Source: Oscillospiraceae bacterium (lineage in GTDB: Bacteria; Bacillota; Clostridia; Saccharofermentanales; Saccharofermentanaceae). From it: a stretch of 64,000 nt of DNA. Of this stretch, positions 36,430-45,252 are shown one piece after another. Positions within the stretch are counted from its first letter, which is position 1; the number at the start of each line of letters is the position of its first letter. The position numbers and the translations under genes are program-made. Below the pieces are notes generated by a model. It searched no databases and was not told where the DNA came from. It saw nothing but the letters and a program-made list of their open reading frames with translations. Where the stretch lies: positions 31,703 to 95,702 of the forward strand of contig CADCLV010000010.1 in the NCBI GenBank assembly GCA_902802325.1, read 5' to 3'.

Positions 36430-37530
36430 ATGAAACGGCTGACTTTGGTGATGACCCATCAGTGCAATTTCCGCTGCCGGTACTGTGTGCAGAAACATGA
36501 AGATGTGCATATGTCCCGGGAAACGGCATTTCATGCGGTGGACCTTCTGGCAGAACAGATCCGGCGTGAAAAGAACCTTCCCAGGCCCAAAGTACAGATC
36601 TCTTTTTACGGCGGAGAGCCGCTTCTTGCGGAAGAACTCATCAAAGAAGTCATCTCCTATGCGGAAGAAAAACTTCTTCCGGATCTGGCGGAAGAGATGC
36701 GTTTTGAGATCACCACCAACGGTCTTCTCTTAAAAGATGAATTTCTGCCTTATGCGAAAAAACATAAGATCATGCTGGCGTTGTCCCATGATGGACTGGG
36801 TCAGGATTTCGGAAGGATCGACAGAGAAGGAAAGCCGACGAAAGAACGGGTGGATGAGGTTCTAAAGAGGATGCTTTCGTATTTCCCCAAAACAGTGATC
36901 ATGATGACACTTCACCCGGAGATGGTTTCTTCTTTGGCGGAATCGATCAAATTCTTCCGTGATTCCGGCGTGGACTGTGTAAATCTGACGCTGGCCCATG
37001 GTGCGAAAGTGCACTGGACAGAAGAGCATCAGGCAGAACTTATTTCCCAGATGGAGACCCTCGCCCGATACTATGTGGAGTGGAATAAAGGCGACAGACG
37101 CTTCCGTTTCGCTCCCTTTGATGTGAAGATCAGAAACTACATTCTAGGAAAAAATTCGGACGACAGAATGTGCCACTTTATGGGCGATAAGCTGATGGTG
37201 GATGTGGACGGACGTTTCTTCCCCTGTAATCACTTTATCGGAAATGAAGAGTTCCTGATCGGAAATGTAGCCGATGGCCCGGATATGGATAAGATCCAAA
37301 GCCTGGACCGGCAGCGTGTGGAGCCGGAAACATGCCGGGACTGCGGATATAAAGACCGGTGCCGTCATCTTTGCGCCTGCGCTAACCATGGACATACCGG
37401 AAGCATGTGCCAGGTCTCCCGCCTCCAATGTGAATATGAAAAGAACGTGATCCGCCTGGCTGACCAGGCGGCCCAGAAGCTGATGAAGCCGGACAATACG
37501 TGTTTCCTTCAGAGGATGTACAAAGACTGA
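36430..37530 (+). CDS. Radical SAM/SPASM peptide maturase
   Basis: 366 aa. The radical SAM cluster motif is C12-x3-C16-x2-C19 very near the N-terminus, so there is no separate RiPP-recognition domain in front. GGEPLL, ITTNG and a SAM-binding barrel follow. The C-terminus is a SPASM domain with Cys248, Cys266, then Cys302, Cys305, Cys311, Cys315, Cys317 and further Cys, suitable for two auxiliary 4Fe-4S clusters. It is close to the anaerobic sulfatase-maturase/peptide-modifying group. No sulfatase gene is nearby, while a repeat-bearing secreted peptide is immediately upstream, so peptide modification is the best inference. A terminator follows. Confidence 0.88.
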   Translation: MKRLTLVMTHQCNFRCRYCVQKHEDVHMSRETAFHAVDLLAEQIRREKNLPRPKVQISFYGGEPLLAEELIKEVISYAEEKLLPDLAEEMRFEITTNGLLLKDEFLPYAKKHKIMLALSHDGLGQDFGRIDREGKPTKERVDEVLKRMLSYFPKTVIMMTLHPEMVSSLAESIKFFRDSGVDCVNLTLAHGAKVHWTEEHQAELISQMETLARYYVEWNKGDRRFRFAPFDVKIRNYILGKNSDDRMCHFMGDKLMVDVDGRFFPCNHFIGNEEFLIGNVADGPDMDKIQSLDRQRVEPETCRDCGYKDRCRHLCACANHGHTGSMCQVSRLQCEYEKNVIRLADQAAQKLMKPDNTCFLQRMYKD

Positions 37531-37578
37531 CAAAGTTTGTTGACAGGTCGTTGCCGACTTCACCAGAAAGAGAAGAAG

Positions 37579-37616
37579 AAAGCACTGGAAAATCATTGAT
37601 TTGCCAGTGCTTTTTC
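37579..37616 (+). terminator. Terminator after the radical SAM gene
   Basis: AAAGCACTGG-x-AAATC and GATTT-x-CCAGTGCTTT with one mismatch, followed by TTTTTC. Confidence 0.88.
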
Positions 37617-37624
37617 TTGTGCCT

Positions 37625-37647
37625 TATACGCGCGCGCGTGATATAAT
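37625..37647 (+). promoter_or_regulatory. Antiporter extended -10 promoter with alternating CG tract
   Basis: TGA-TATAAT (hexamer 37642-37647). Immediately upstream is a 16-nt alternating pyrimidine-purine tract with CGCGCGCGCG (37625-37640), where a -35 might otherwise be. Confidence 0.55.
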
Positions 37648-37709
37648 GCAAAATTGTGCGAAAGGACCGTGGGGGATCACGGTCATGTGTAAGAGAGAGG
37701 GAATCATAA

Positions 37710-38966
37710 ATGAACAATATGCTCATGAGTCTGGCACTGATGTTTCTGATCGGATTCTTCATCAGTGGTATTTTCAAGAAACTGCATATCCCGTCGCTTC
37801 TGGGATTGATCGTTACCGGTATCATTCTCGGTCCGGAGGTGCTGAACCTTCTGGATCCGAAGATCCTCAATATCTCCTCGGAGCTCCGTGAAATCGCGCT
37901 GATCGTTATTTTGTTCCGCGCAGGTCTCAGTCTGGACTTAAGCGACATGAAGAAGATCGGCCGTCCGGCGATCATGCTGTGCTTTGTTCCGGCGACATTT
38001 GAGATCGTCGGCGCTATTGTTCTGGGTCCTGTCTGCCTGGGTCTGTCCCGCGTTGATTCTGCTATCGTCGGCGCCATGCTGGGTGCCGCTTCTCCTGCGA
38101 TCATCGTGCCGAAGATGCTGTGGCTCATGGAAGAAGGCTACGGTGTGGATAAGCACATCCCACAGCTCATCATGGCCGGCGCATCTGCAGATGATATCTA
38201 CGCGATCGTTATGTTTACCGCCTTCATCGGTATGAGTAAGGGCGAGGGTATTTCCGCATGGACCATTGTTTCCATTCCGCTTTCCATCGTGACCGGTCTG
38301 GGTGTGGGCATCGTATTCGGTATTGTCATGGCGCAGCTCTTTAAGCTGATCCATCTGCGTGACACCGTGAAGATCCTTCTTCTTTTCGGCATCTCCTTCC
38401 TCTTTGTGGGATGCGAGACCTTCATTTCGAAATATGTTCCGTTCTCCGGACTTCTGGCCGTTATGGCACTGGGCGGCACGATCCTGAACCGCCGTGCTAC
38501 CGTGGCAAAGAGACTGTCGGCCAAGATCGCAAAGATCTGGGTCGGCGCCGAGCTTCTGCTCTTTATCATGCTGGGTTCGGCTGTAGAGATCAAAGCTCTG
38601 CTGTCTGCCGGTATCGGTTCCGTTCTTCTGATCCTGGGCGCTCTGGTATTCCGTTCCATCGGTGTTATCGTCAGCCTCCTGGGTTCCGGACTGAGCCTTC
38701 AGGAGATCTTCTATTGTGATGTGGCCTACTTCCCGAAAGCCACTGTACAGGCAGCCGTCGGTGCGATCCCGCTGGCAGAAGGCCTGGCTTGTGGTATGAT
38801 GGTTCTGACTACCGCCGTTCTTTCCATTCTGATCACGGCGCCGCTTGGTGCGATCCTTATGGATGTGACGGTGAAAAAGTGGCTCACCAGGACGAAGAAT
38901 CCGAGGGAGCTTTCCAGCCGCAACCCCGGTCTGGTTCCGCCGCCGGAAGAACGGGGAGCCGGTTAA
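37710..38966 (+). CDS. Cation:proton antiporter (CPA2/Kef-NhaP type)
   Basis: 418 aa with about 12-13 transmembrane helices across the whole length. The start LGLIVTGIILGPEVLNLLDP is the Na+/H+ exchanger domain signature, and ASADDIYAIVMFTAF contains the paired acidic residues typical of the ion-binding helix. No TrkA-N/RCK domain is attached, unlike KefB/KefC. It exchanges Na+ or K+ for H+ across the membrane. ATG follows GAGAGGGAATCATAA. larA begins 65 bp downstream. Confidence 0.88.
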   Translation: MNNMLMSLALMFLIGFFISGIFKKLHIPSLLGLIVTGIILGPEVLNLLDPKILNISSELREIALIVILFRAGLSLDLSDMKKIGRPAIMLCFVPATFEIVGAIVLGPVCLGLSRVDSAIVGAMLGAASPAIIVPKMLWLMEEGYGVDKHIPQLIMAGASADDIYAIVMFTAFIGMSKGEGISAWTIVSIPLSIVTGLGVGIVFGIVMAQLFKLIHLRDTVKILLLFGISFLFVGCETFISKYVPFSGLLAVMALGGTILNRRATVAKRLSAKIAKIWVGAELLLFIMLGSAVEIKALLSAGIGSVLLILGALVFRSIGVIVSLLGSGLSLQEIFYCDVAYFPKATVQAAVGAIPLAEGLACGMMVLTTAVLSILITAPLGAILMDVTVKKWLTRTKNPRELSSRNPGLVPPPEERGAG

Positions 38967-39031
38967 CAGAGAATATACGGATAAAAGTTTGTCTGTTATC
39001 GAAACAGGCATAGAGAAATAGGAGGCCACGC

Positions 39032-40282
39032 ATGGAAGTTGCATTAGGTTTTGGTAAAGAGAAGATCCCTGTACAGGTACCGGACAGTCAGGTAATGGCT
39101 GTACTGACTCCCAATGAGGCAGAGATCGGTCTGACCGGAAGTGAAGAAGTGTACCGTTCCATGAAAGAGCCCATCGGCCTTCCGCCGCTTCGTGAAGTGG
39201 TAAAAAAAGGCGAGACCGTGGCCATCATCACCTCGGACATTACCCGTCCGATCCCAAGCTACAAAGTACTTCCTGCTGTGCTGGATGAGCTTTCCGCCGC
39301 AGGTATCCCGGATTCCGACATTACCATCGTTTTTGCCCTCGGTTCCCATGGAGGTCACACCGAAGAGCGCATGCGCTACATGGTAGGCGATGCTGTCTAT
39401 GACCGGATCCGCTGCATTGATTCCGATGTAAATGATGCTGTTCATGTCGGCACCACATCCCGCGGCACTCCGGTTGATATCTTCCGCCCTGTCGTAGAGG
39501 CCGACCGTAGAATTTGCCTGGGAAATATCGAATACCATTACTTCGCCGGTTATTCCGGAGGCTATAAAGCCATCATGCCGGGCGTTTCCACATGGGATGC
39601 CATTCAGGCCAACCACAGTGCCATGGTAGAACCTGCTGCCTGCGCCGGTCATCTGGAAGGCAACCCGGTCCGTGAGGACATTGAGGAAGCCGGAAAGATC
39701 CTGGGTGTGGATTACATCGTAAATGTTGTTCTGGACGCGAAAAAGGAAATCATCCGAAGCTTCGCCGGAGATCCGATCCTGGCTCACCGTGAAGGCTGCA
39801 AGTTCCTGGATTCTTTCTATAAGGTCAGCATCCCCGAGCAGGCGGACATCGTTGTGGTTTCCGCAGGTGGATTTCCCAAAGATATCAATATGTATCAGGC
39901 TCAAAAAGCACTGGATAACGCCAAGCATGCAGTCAAGGACGGCGGCATCATCGTATGGATCGCATCCTGCAAAGAGGGCCTTGGCGAGAAGCATTTCGAG
40001 CAGTGGCTGACAGGTCATGAGAAGAGCTCGGACATGATCACCCACATTAAGACCGACTTCGTCTTAGGCGGACATAAAGCCGCAGCGATCGCAATGGTGC
40101 TCGAGCGCGCCCGCATTTTCTTCGTATCGGATCTCCCGCATGATTTTGTAAAGAAAGTATTCCTGGAGCCGTATTCGGATATTCAGGCAGCCATCGATGC
40201 GGCGATTGAAGAAAAGGGAAAAGATGCCAAGATCGTCGTTATGCCTTACGGCGGTTCGACGCTCCCGAAAGTAGAGGCGTAA
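39032..40282 (+). CDS. larA: LarA-family nickel-pincer racemase/epimerase
   Basis: 416 aa. LarA enzymes racemise lactate or epimerise other 2-hydroxyacids with a nickel-pincer nucleotide cofactor. The family residues appear in order: SHGGH, IEYHYFAGYSGGYKAIMPG (His and the cofactor-linked Lys), then NHSAM. The cofactor genes larB, larC and larE are not in the window. Substrate specificity in this large family cannot be read by eye, so lactate is only one option. A 2-hydroxyacid dehydrogenase gene lies convergently ~0.6 kb away. RBS AGGAGGCC. Confidence 0.88.
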   Translation: MEVALGFGKEKIPVQVPDSQVMAVLTPNEAEIGLTGSEEVYRSMKEPIGLPPLREVVKKGETVAIITSDITRPIPSYKVLPAVLDELSAAGIPDSDITIVFALGSHGGHTEERMRYMVGDAVYDRIRCIDSDVNDAVHVGTTSRGTPVDIFRPVVEADRRICLGNIEYHYFAGYSGGYKAIMPGVSTWDAIQANHSAMVEPAACAGHLEGNPVREDIEEAGKILGVDYIVNVVLDAKKEIIRSFAGDPILAHREGCKFLDSFYKVSIPEQADIVVVSAGGFPKDINMYQAQKALDNAKHAVKDGGIIVWIASCKEGLGEKHFEQWLTGHEKSSDMITHIKTDFVLGGHKAAAIAMVLERARIFFVSDLPHDFVKKVFLEPYSDIQAAIDAAIEEKGKDAKIVVMPYGGSTLPKVEA

Positions 40283-40307
40283 GCTTCTTTCCGACCAGCG
40301 TAATAAG

Positions 40308-40332
40308 CGGTCCCGGAAAAGGGGCCGTTTTT
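40308..40332. terminator. Terminator after larA
   Basis: CGGTCCC (40308-40314) and GGGGCCG (40321-40327) with one G-T pair, followed by TTTTT. Confidence 0.8.
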
Positions 40333-40336
40333 ATGT

Positions 40337-40793
40337 TTAGAGCAGGAAACTTAATCCTGCCAGTGCACCGTAAGCAATGAGCGTAACTATGACAGCGGCC
40401 ATACATACGCCGATGATCGCTGCCAGGATGCCTTTTTTGAAAGGAACTTCACACACGGCGGCGATGCCGCTTCCGGTCCAGGCACCGGTGCCCGGAAGAG
40501 ATAAAACCGACCAGTGTCCAGAAGGCGGTATTTCCGGCCTTGGCCACTTTCTTGGCAAATTTATTTTCACAGAAATCCACGATCTTTTTAAGCTTGGGAT
40601 ACTTACGCATCCAGTCGAAGACCTTCTTTACGAAAAGCAGGATAAACGGAACCGGAAGGAGATTGCCGACGATCGCCAACGGCAGAGCAACATACCACGG
40701 GATCCCGACTGCTGCGGCATAGGGAATGCTTCCGCGAAGTTCCACCACCGGGATCATCGAGATCAAAAACATGTAGATCGTCTTGCTGAGCAT
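40337..40793 (-). pseudogene. Small multidrug export protein (COG2426-like), frameshifted
   Basis: Two minus-strand frames together give a normal ~150-aa member. Frame 1 (40793 down to ~40500) encodes MLSKTIYMFLISMIPVVELRG and ends its homology at FWTLVGF; frame 2 resumes with LPGTGAWTGSGIAAVCEVPFKKG and ends at 40337. The reading frame changes by +1 (or -2) in the stretch around 40500-40515, near a TTTT run in the coding strand. Whether this is a real inactivating mutation or a sequencing error is open. It lies 63 bp after the hydroxyacid dehydrogenase gene, probably the last gene of the nfn operon. Confidence 0.85.
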
Positions 40794-40856
40794 GATGTCT
40801 TTTCCTTCTTTCTTTTATCCACGGCAAATGCACTGCCGCTGGGCTGCAAACGGCTA

Positions 40857-41822
40857 TTAGGATACCACGTTTACCGGCTTGTCGGCAAGATAGGCGGAAA
40901 GATTTGCTGCCGCCACGTCCATGAGACGGATGCGGGTGTCTTTCGGAGCCCAGGCGATATGCGGGGTCAGGTAGGTATTCGGTGCGGATAGCAGAGGATT
41001 CTCTTCGGAAATGGGCTCCACACTTACCACATCGGCGCCGAGAGCAGAGATTTTTCCGCTCTTCAGAGCTTGCGCCACTGCTTTTTCATCGAGGACAGGT
41101 CCGCGTGAAGTGTTGATCAGGATCACGCCGTCCTTCATTTTCGAAATCACTTCCTGATTCACAAGTCCCTTCGTATCTGCTGTCAGCGGGCAATGAAAAG
41201 AGACCACATCGGACCTGGAAAAGAGAGTGGAAGGATCGACGAATTCCACCTGCGGATCGGCTTTTCGCATTTCTTCTGTCACCTCGGAACGGCGGCAGGC
41301 CAGAACATTCATGCCCAGGGAAGAGGCAATTTTGGAAACCCGTGAGGCGATCTTTCCGAAACCGAAAAGGCCCAGTGTTTTTCCCCAGAGCTCCGTAAGC
41401 GTGCCGTCCCAGAAACAGAAATCTCTTCCTTTCGACCAGACTCCCTGATGGACCAGATCACTATGGTGACCCACCTTCGAAGCAATTTCCAAAAGCAGGG
41501 CAATGGTCATCTGGGCGGTGGCAAAGGTGGCATATTCCGGAATGTTCGTCACGGTGATCCCGTGTTCATGACAGTAGTCCACATCCACCACGTTAAATCC
41601 GGTGGAAAGACATCCGATATAGCGCAGATCCGGAAGTTTCTCCAGTACTTCCCGGGGAAAGCAGGTCTTATTCGTAAGGCATATGGAAACCCCTTCCAGC
41701 CGCGAAAAGATCTCTTCCGGTCTGGTGTATTCATAGACCACGAGTTCTCCGAGTCTCTCAAAAGGAGCCCAGGAAATATCTCCCGGGCTCAAAGTGTATC
41801 CATCTAATACAACGATCTTCAT
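40857..41822 (-). CDS. D-2-hydroxyacid dehydrogenase (glycerate dehydrogenase-like)
   Basis: 321 aa NAD(P)-dependent oxidoreductase. Rossmann motif GLFGFGKIA with the D-hydroxyacid dehydrogenase signature, INTSRGP (catalytic Arg region), a Glu in VVSVEPIS and the catalytic His in LTPHIAWA. Best match by eye is the hydroxypyruvate/glycerate reductase branch; 2-oxoacid specificity is uncertain. It starts 17 bp after nfnB, so it shares that operon, linking 2-hydroxyacid oxidation or formation with NAD(P)H balancing. Confidence 0.9.
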   Translation of the reverse strand: MKIVVLDGYTLSPGDISWAPFERLGELVVYEYTRPEEIFSRLEGVSICLTNKTCFPREVLEKLPDLRYIGCLSTGFNVVDVDYCHEHGITVTNIPEYATFATAQMTIALLLEIASKVGHHSDLVHQGVWSKGRDFCFWDGTLTELWGKTLGLFGFGKIASRVSKIASSLGMNVLACRRSEVTEEMRKADPQVEFVDPSTLFSRSDVVSFHCPLTADTKGLVNQEVISKMKDGVILINTSRGPVLDEKAVAQALKSGKISALGADVVSVEPISEENPLLSAPNTYLTPHIAWAPKDTRIRLMDVAAANLSAYLADKPVNVVS

Positions 41823-41839
41823 GTGTTCAGAACAACGGA

Positions 41840-43234
41840 TCAGCCGTTGTTTTTCTCCTTGATGTATTTATCGATAGAAGAAGCGGCCGTCTTTCCTGCG
41901 CCCATGGCGAGGATAACGGTGGCGGCTCCGGTTACGGCGTCTCCGCCGGCAAACACACCCGGACGGGAAGTGGCCATCTCCGCGTCAGCCACAAGACATC
42001 CGCGGGCATTGGCATCCAGACCGGAAGTGGTGCTGCGGATCAGCGGGTTCGGAGAAGTACCGATGGACATGACCACGGTATCGACTTCGATCTCATGCTC
42101 CGATCCGGAGATGGCGATGGGTTTTCTTCTTCCGGAAGCATCCGGCTCGCCAAGTTCCATCGAGATGACTTCAATAGCGCGGACTTCACCGTTTTCTGAA
42201 CCCAGGATGCGGGTCGGATTATTCAGGCACTTAAACTCGATGCCCTCTTCCTTGGCATGGTGGACTTCTTCGGCACGTGCCGGCATTTCCTCTTCGGAAC
42301 GGCGGTACACGATATACACTTTCTCGGCGCCCAGACGCTTGGCAGTACGGGCGGCATCCATGGCCACGTTTCCGCCGCCGACAACGGCTACGGCTTTACT
42401 GTGGCGGATCGGCGTGTCGTACTTATCACTATAGGCCTTCATGAGATTGACACGGGTCAGATATTCATTTGCGGAATATACGCCGATCAGGGATTCGCCT
42501 TCGATATTCATGAAGGAAGGAAGACCTGCACCGGAGCCGATGAAGATGGCCTCATATCCTTCGGCGAAAAGCTCGTCTACGGTAAGGGTCTTACCGATAA
42601 CGAAATTGGTGCGCATTTCTACGCCCAGAGATTCCAGGCGGTCCACTTCTTTCTGCACGATGGCCTTCGGGAGACGGAACTCCGGAATACCATATACCAG
42701 TACGCCGCCGGCTTTATGAAAAGCTTCGAAGATGGTGACGGAATACCCAAGCCGAGCCAGGTCTCCAGCACAGGTCAGACCCGACGGACCGGAACCGATC
42801 ACGGCTACGCGGTGACCGTTCTTTTCGATCTTGACTTCTTCATCTTTGGCATGCGCCATATGGTAATCGGCGACGAAACGCTCGAGACGGCCGATACCCA
42901 CACTCTCGCCTTTGGCACCGCGGACACATTTACTTTCACACTGGCTCTCCTGGGTGCAGACACGTCCGCATACAGCCGGAAGACAGTTGGTCGCCGTAAT
43001 GATCTTATAGGCTTCTTCGAAATTCCCCTGGGCGACCTGAGCGATAAAATCCGGGATACGGACATTGACCGGGCAGCCGCTGACGCAGGGACGGTTCTTA
43101 CAATTCAAACAACGGGTAGCTTCCTCGCGGGCCATCTCTTCGGTATAGCCCAGAGCGACTTCCTGAAAATTCTTGATCCGCTCTTCCGGCTTCTGCTCCG
43201 GCATCGGGATTTTGGTCTGGGAAAGATTCGCCAT
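41840..43234 (-). CDS. nfnB: NfnB / GltA-type NADPH-binding flavoprotein
   Basis: 464 aa. The N-terminal cysteine-rich domain (CLNCKNRPCVSGCPV, then CLPAVCGRVC and CESKC) binds two 4Fe-4S clusters. FAD-binding GSGPSGLTCAG and NADPH-binding GGGNVAMDAARTA follow, with a C-terminal GGDAVTGAATVI. This is the small-subunit glutamate-synthase fold. Because nfnA precedes it by 3 bp and no large glutamate synthase subunit is present, electron-bifurcating ferredoxin-dependent transhydrogenase (NfnAB) is the likelier role. RBS AAGGAGGAAT. Confidence 0.93.
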   Translation of the reverse strand: MANLSQTKIPMPEQKPEERIKNFQEVALGYTEEMAREEATRCLNCKNRPCVSGCPVNVRIPDFIAQVAQGNFEEAYKIITATNCLPAVCGRVCTQESQCESKCVRGAKGESVGIGRLERFVADYHMAHAKDEEVKIEKNGHRVAVIGSGPSGLTCAGDLARLGYSVTIFEAFHKAGGVLVYGIPEFRLPKAIVQKEVDRLESLGVEMRTNFVIGKTLTVDELFAEGYEAIFIGSGAGLPSFMNIEGESLIGVYSANEYLTRVNLMKAYSDKYDTPIRHSKAVAVVGGGNVAMDAARTAKRLGAEKVYIVYRRSEEEMPARAEEVHHAKEEGIEFKCLNNPTRILGSENGEVRAIEVISMELGEPDASGRRKPIAISGSEHEIEVDTVVMSIGTSPNPLIRSTTSGLDANARGCLVADAEMATSRPGVFAGGDAVTGAATVILAMGAGKTAASSIDKYIKEKNNG

Positions 43235-43237
43235 AGT

Positions 43238-44092
43238 TTATTCCTCCTTCGCCGCATCGCCCATTTTCAGGATACGGCACTCGTGATTCGCACTTTCCCG
43301 TTCCTGGGCTTTATAGTAGGCATTTCTACGCATGAGCTCATCGAAATCCACTTCGTGGCCGTCAAAGTCCGGACCGTCTACACAGGCGAAACGGATCTTG
43401 CCGCCGACGGTGACACGGCAGCCGCCGCACATTCCGGTTCCATCGATCATGATGGGGTTTAAGCTGACCAGGGTCTTGATGCCGTAAGGACGGGTGACCT
43501 CGGAAAGAAACTTCATCATAGGAAGCGGGCCGATAGCGATGACCAGATCGTATTTATTTCCTTCGTCGATCAGAGCCTGAAGCTTATTGGTGACAAAGCC
43601 CTTTTCGCCATAGGAACCGTCGTCGGTGGTGACATAGAGATTATCACTGACGGCACGCATCTCGTCTTCCAGGATCACGATGTCTTTGTTACGGAATCCG
43701 GCGATCATATCCACATGCGCGCCGGCCTCATGCAGTGCTTTTGCCGACGGATAGGCAATGGCACAGCCTACACCGCCGCCGACGACACATACATTCTTAT
43801 AGCCCTCGATCTCGGTTGCATTTCCCAAAGGACCGACGAAATCCAGGATCTCGTCTCCTTCATTTAACTGGGAAAGAGCCTTTGTCGAAGAACCGACGGC
43901 CTGAAAAATAATGGTGACCGTGCCTTTCTCCGCATCATGGTCGGCGATGGTCAGCGGGACACGCTCGCCATACTGATCGATACGGAAAATGATAAACTGG
44001 CCGGCTTTGGCCTTGGCTGCGATATACGGCGCCTGCACTTCCATGAGTGTAACGGCCTCGTTCAGCTGTCGCTTGGCAACGATCTTATACAT
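43238..44092 (-). CDS. nfnA: NfnA / ferredoxin-NADP reductase-type subunit
   Basis: 284 aa. FAD-binding domain with ERVPLTIADHD, NAD-binding GGGVGCAIAYP, and a C-terminal 2Fe-2S site GTGMCGGC plus FACVDGPDFDGHEVD. Matches the sulfide dehydrogenase/dihydroorotate dehydrogenase electron-transfer subunit family. Together with nfnB it would couple NADH and reduced ferredoxin oxidation to NADPH formation. ATG with AGGAAAGT upstream. First gene of the nfnA-nfnB-hydroxyacid dehydrogenase operon, divergent from an ABC exporter. Confidence 0.93.
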   Translation of the reverse strand: MYKIVAKRQLNEAVTLMEVQAPYIAAKAKAGQFIIFRIDQYGERVPLTIADHDAEKGTVTIIFQAVGSSTKALSQLNEGDEILDFVGPLGNATEIEGYKNVCVVGGGVGCAIAYPSAKALHEAGAHVDMIAGFRNKDIVILEDEMRAVSDNLYVTTDDGSYGEKGFVTNKLQALIDEGNKYDLVIAIGPLPMMKFLSEVTRPYGIKTLVSLNPIMIDGTGMCGGCRVTVGGKIRFACVDGPDFDGHEVDFDELMRRNAYYKAQERESANHECRILKMGDAAKEE

Positions 44093-44249
44093 ACTTTCCT
44101 ACCCTTCTGAGATGCTTTTGCATCCGCTTCTGATGCGGAAAACACCTTGATTTCAGCAGTGCATCTCAAATGAAAATCACTTCCTTCATTAAATACCACA
44201 GCGAAATGAAAATCAATATTATTCTCCGAATCGAGAAAAAGAATGGCGG

Positions 44250-44286
44250 AAATAGTCAAAAAATGCTAGACTATTTTTGACTATTT
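44250..44286. repeat. Perfect 13-bp inverted repeat in a divergent promoter region
   Basis: AAATAGTCAAAAA (44250-44262) and TTTTTGACTATTT (44274-44286) with an 11-nt spacer. GACTATTT is also directly repeated at 44269 and 44279. Located between nfnA and the ABC exporter, so it may be an operator for either. Confidence 0.7.
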
Positions 44287-44310
44287 CTGTTATCGATGCA
44301 GGAGGGGTGC

Positions 44311-45240
44311 ATGCTTCGAGTTAACAAAGTGACCAAGCGGTTTGGCAAGAAGGTCGCCAATGAAAATGTTTCGCTGTCTCTGAATCCCGGGGAGATCGGA
44401 ATCCTTCTGGGTCCGAATGGTGCTGGAAAATCTACGGCAATCAAGTGCATCCTGGGCCTTCTCCGGTTTGAAGGAGAGGTCACCATCGGCGGACATCCTG
44501 CCCAGTCGGCGGAAGCCAAGGCCCTTTTGGGATATGTACCTGAATTCCCCTGTCTTTATGAAATGCTGACTGTCAAAGAGCATTTTGAGTTTATTATCCG
44601 TGCATATAATCTGAACCGGCAGAAAGCCACGAACCTGGTGGCGGATCTGATGGACCGTTTCCGTCTTACGGATATGATGGACACACTTTGCAAAGACCTT
44701 TCTAAAGGTATGCAGCAGAAAGTTTCCATTATCTGCGCGCTTTTGCCGCAGCCGAAACTGCTTCTTCTGGACGAACCGATGCTGGGACTGGATCCGCATG
44801 CGATCAAGGAACTGCGGCTTCTTGTAACGGAACTTGCTGAAGAGGGTGTCGCCATATTGATCTCCACCCACATGATCGCGACCGTAGAGGGCATCTGGGA
44901 GAAGGCCTACATCATGAATAAAGGCCACGTTATCTCCTGCCATAGAAAGAATGAGATGGTCGGCGTCTGGGCGGATTCCCTGGAACGTATCTTCTTTGCG
45001 GAAACCGAGTCTTACGATCCGTCCTGGCAGATGCATTCAGAACCGATCTACATGGAAGAGCAGGCGCCTTCCGGAAAGAACCAGAAGAATACCGGAAACA
45101 AAAAGCAGAATGCATCGAAAGCCAAGGCCGGTTCTCCGGCTCAGCCTTCTCATGGGGCGAATACTCCCCAGCCGCATTCTGAAGCCCACGCTGTGACGCG
45201 TCCGAAGACACAGAAGAAAAAGTCGAAGAAGAAAAAGTAA
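44311..45240 (+). CDS. ABC exporter ATP-binding protein
   Basis: 310 aa from the ATG at 44311 (GCAGGAGGGGTGC ahead of it; the ATG at 44296 overlaps that ribosome site). Complete ATPase: Walker A GPNGAGKST, signature LSKGMQQK, Walker B LLLLDEPMLGLD and switch His in STHMI. The last ~55 residues are a low-complexity, lysine-rich tail (KSKKKK end) not part of the ATPase fold. The permease gene follows after 12 bp; together they form a two-component exporter. Confidence 0.92.
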   Translation: MLRVNKVTKRFGKKVANENVSLSLNPGEIGILLGPNGAGKSTAIKCILGLLRFEGEVTIGGHPAQSAEAKALLGYVPEFPCLYEMLTVKEHFEFIIRAYNLNRQKATNLVADLMDRFRLTDMMDTLCKDLSKGMQQKVSIICALLPQPKLLLLDEPMLGLDPHAIKELRLLVTELAEEGVAILISTHMIATVEGIWEKAYIMNKGHVISCHRKNEMVGVWADSLERIFFAETESYDPSWQMHSEPIYMEEQAPSGKNQKNTGNKKQNASKAKAGSPAQPSHGANTPQPHSEAHAVTRPKTQKKKSKKKK

Positions 45241-45252
45241 CGGAAGTGCGCT

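Noticed and set aside
42257..43462. A 401-codon plus-strand frame opposite nfnA/nfnB
   Set aside because: The minus strand encodes clear NfnAB motifs; the plus frame has no recognisable domain.
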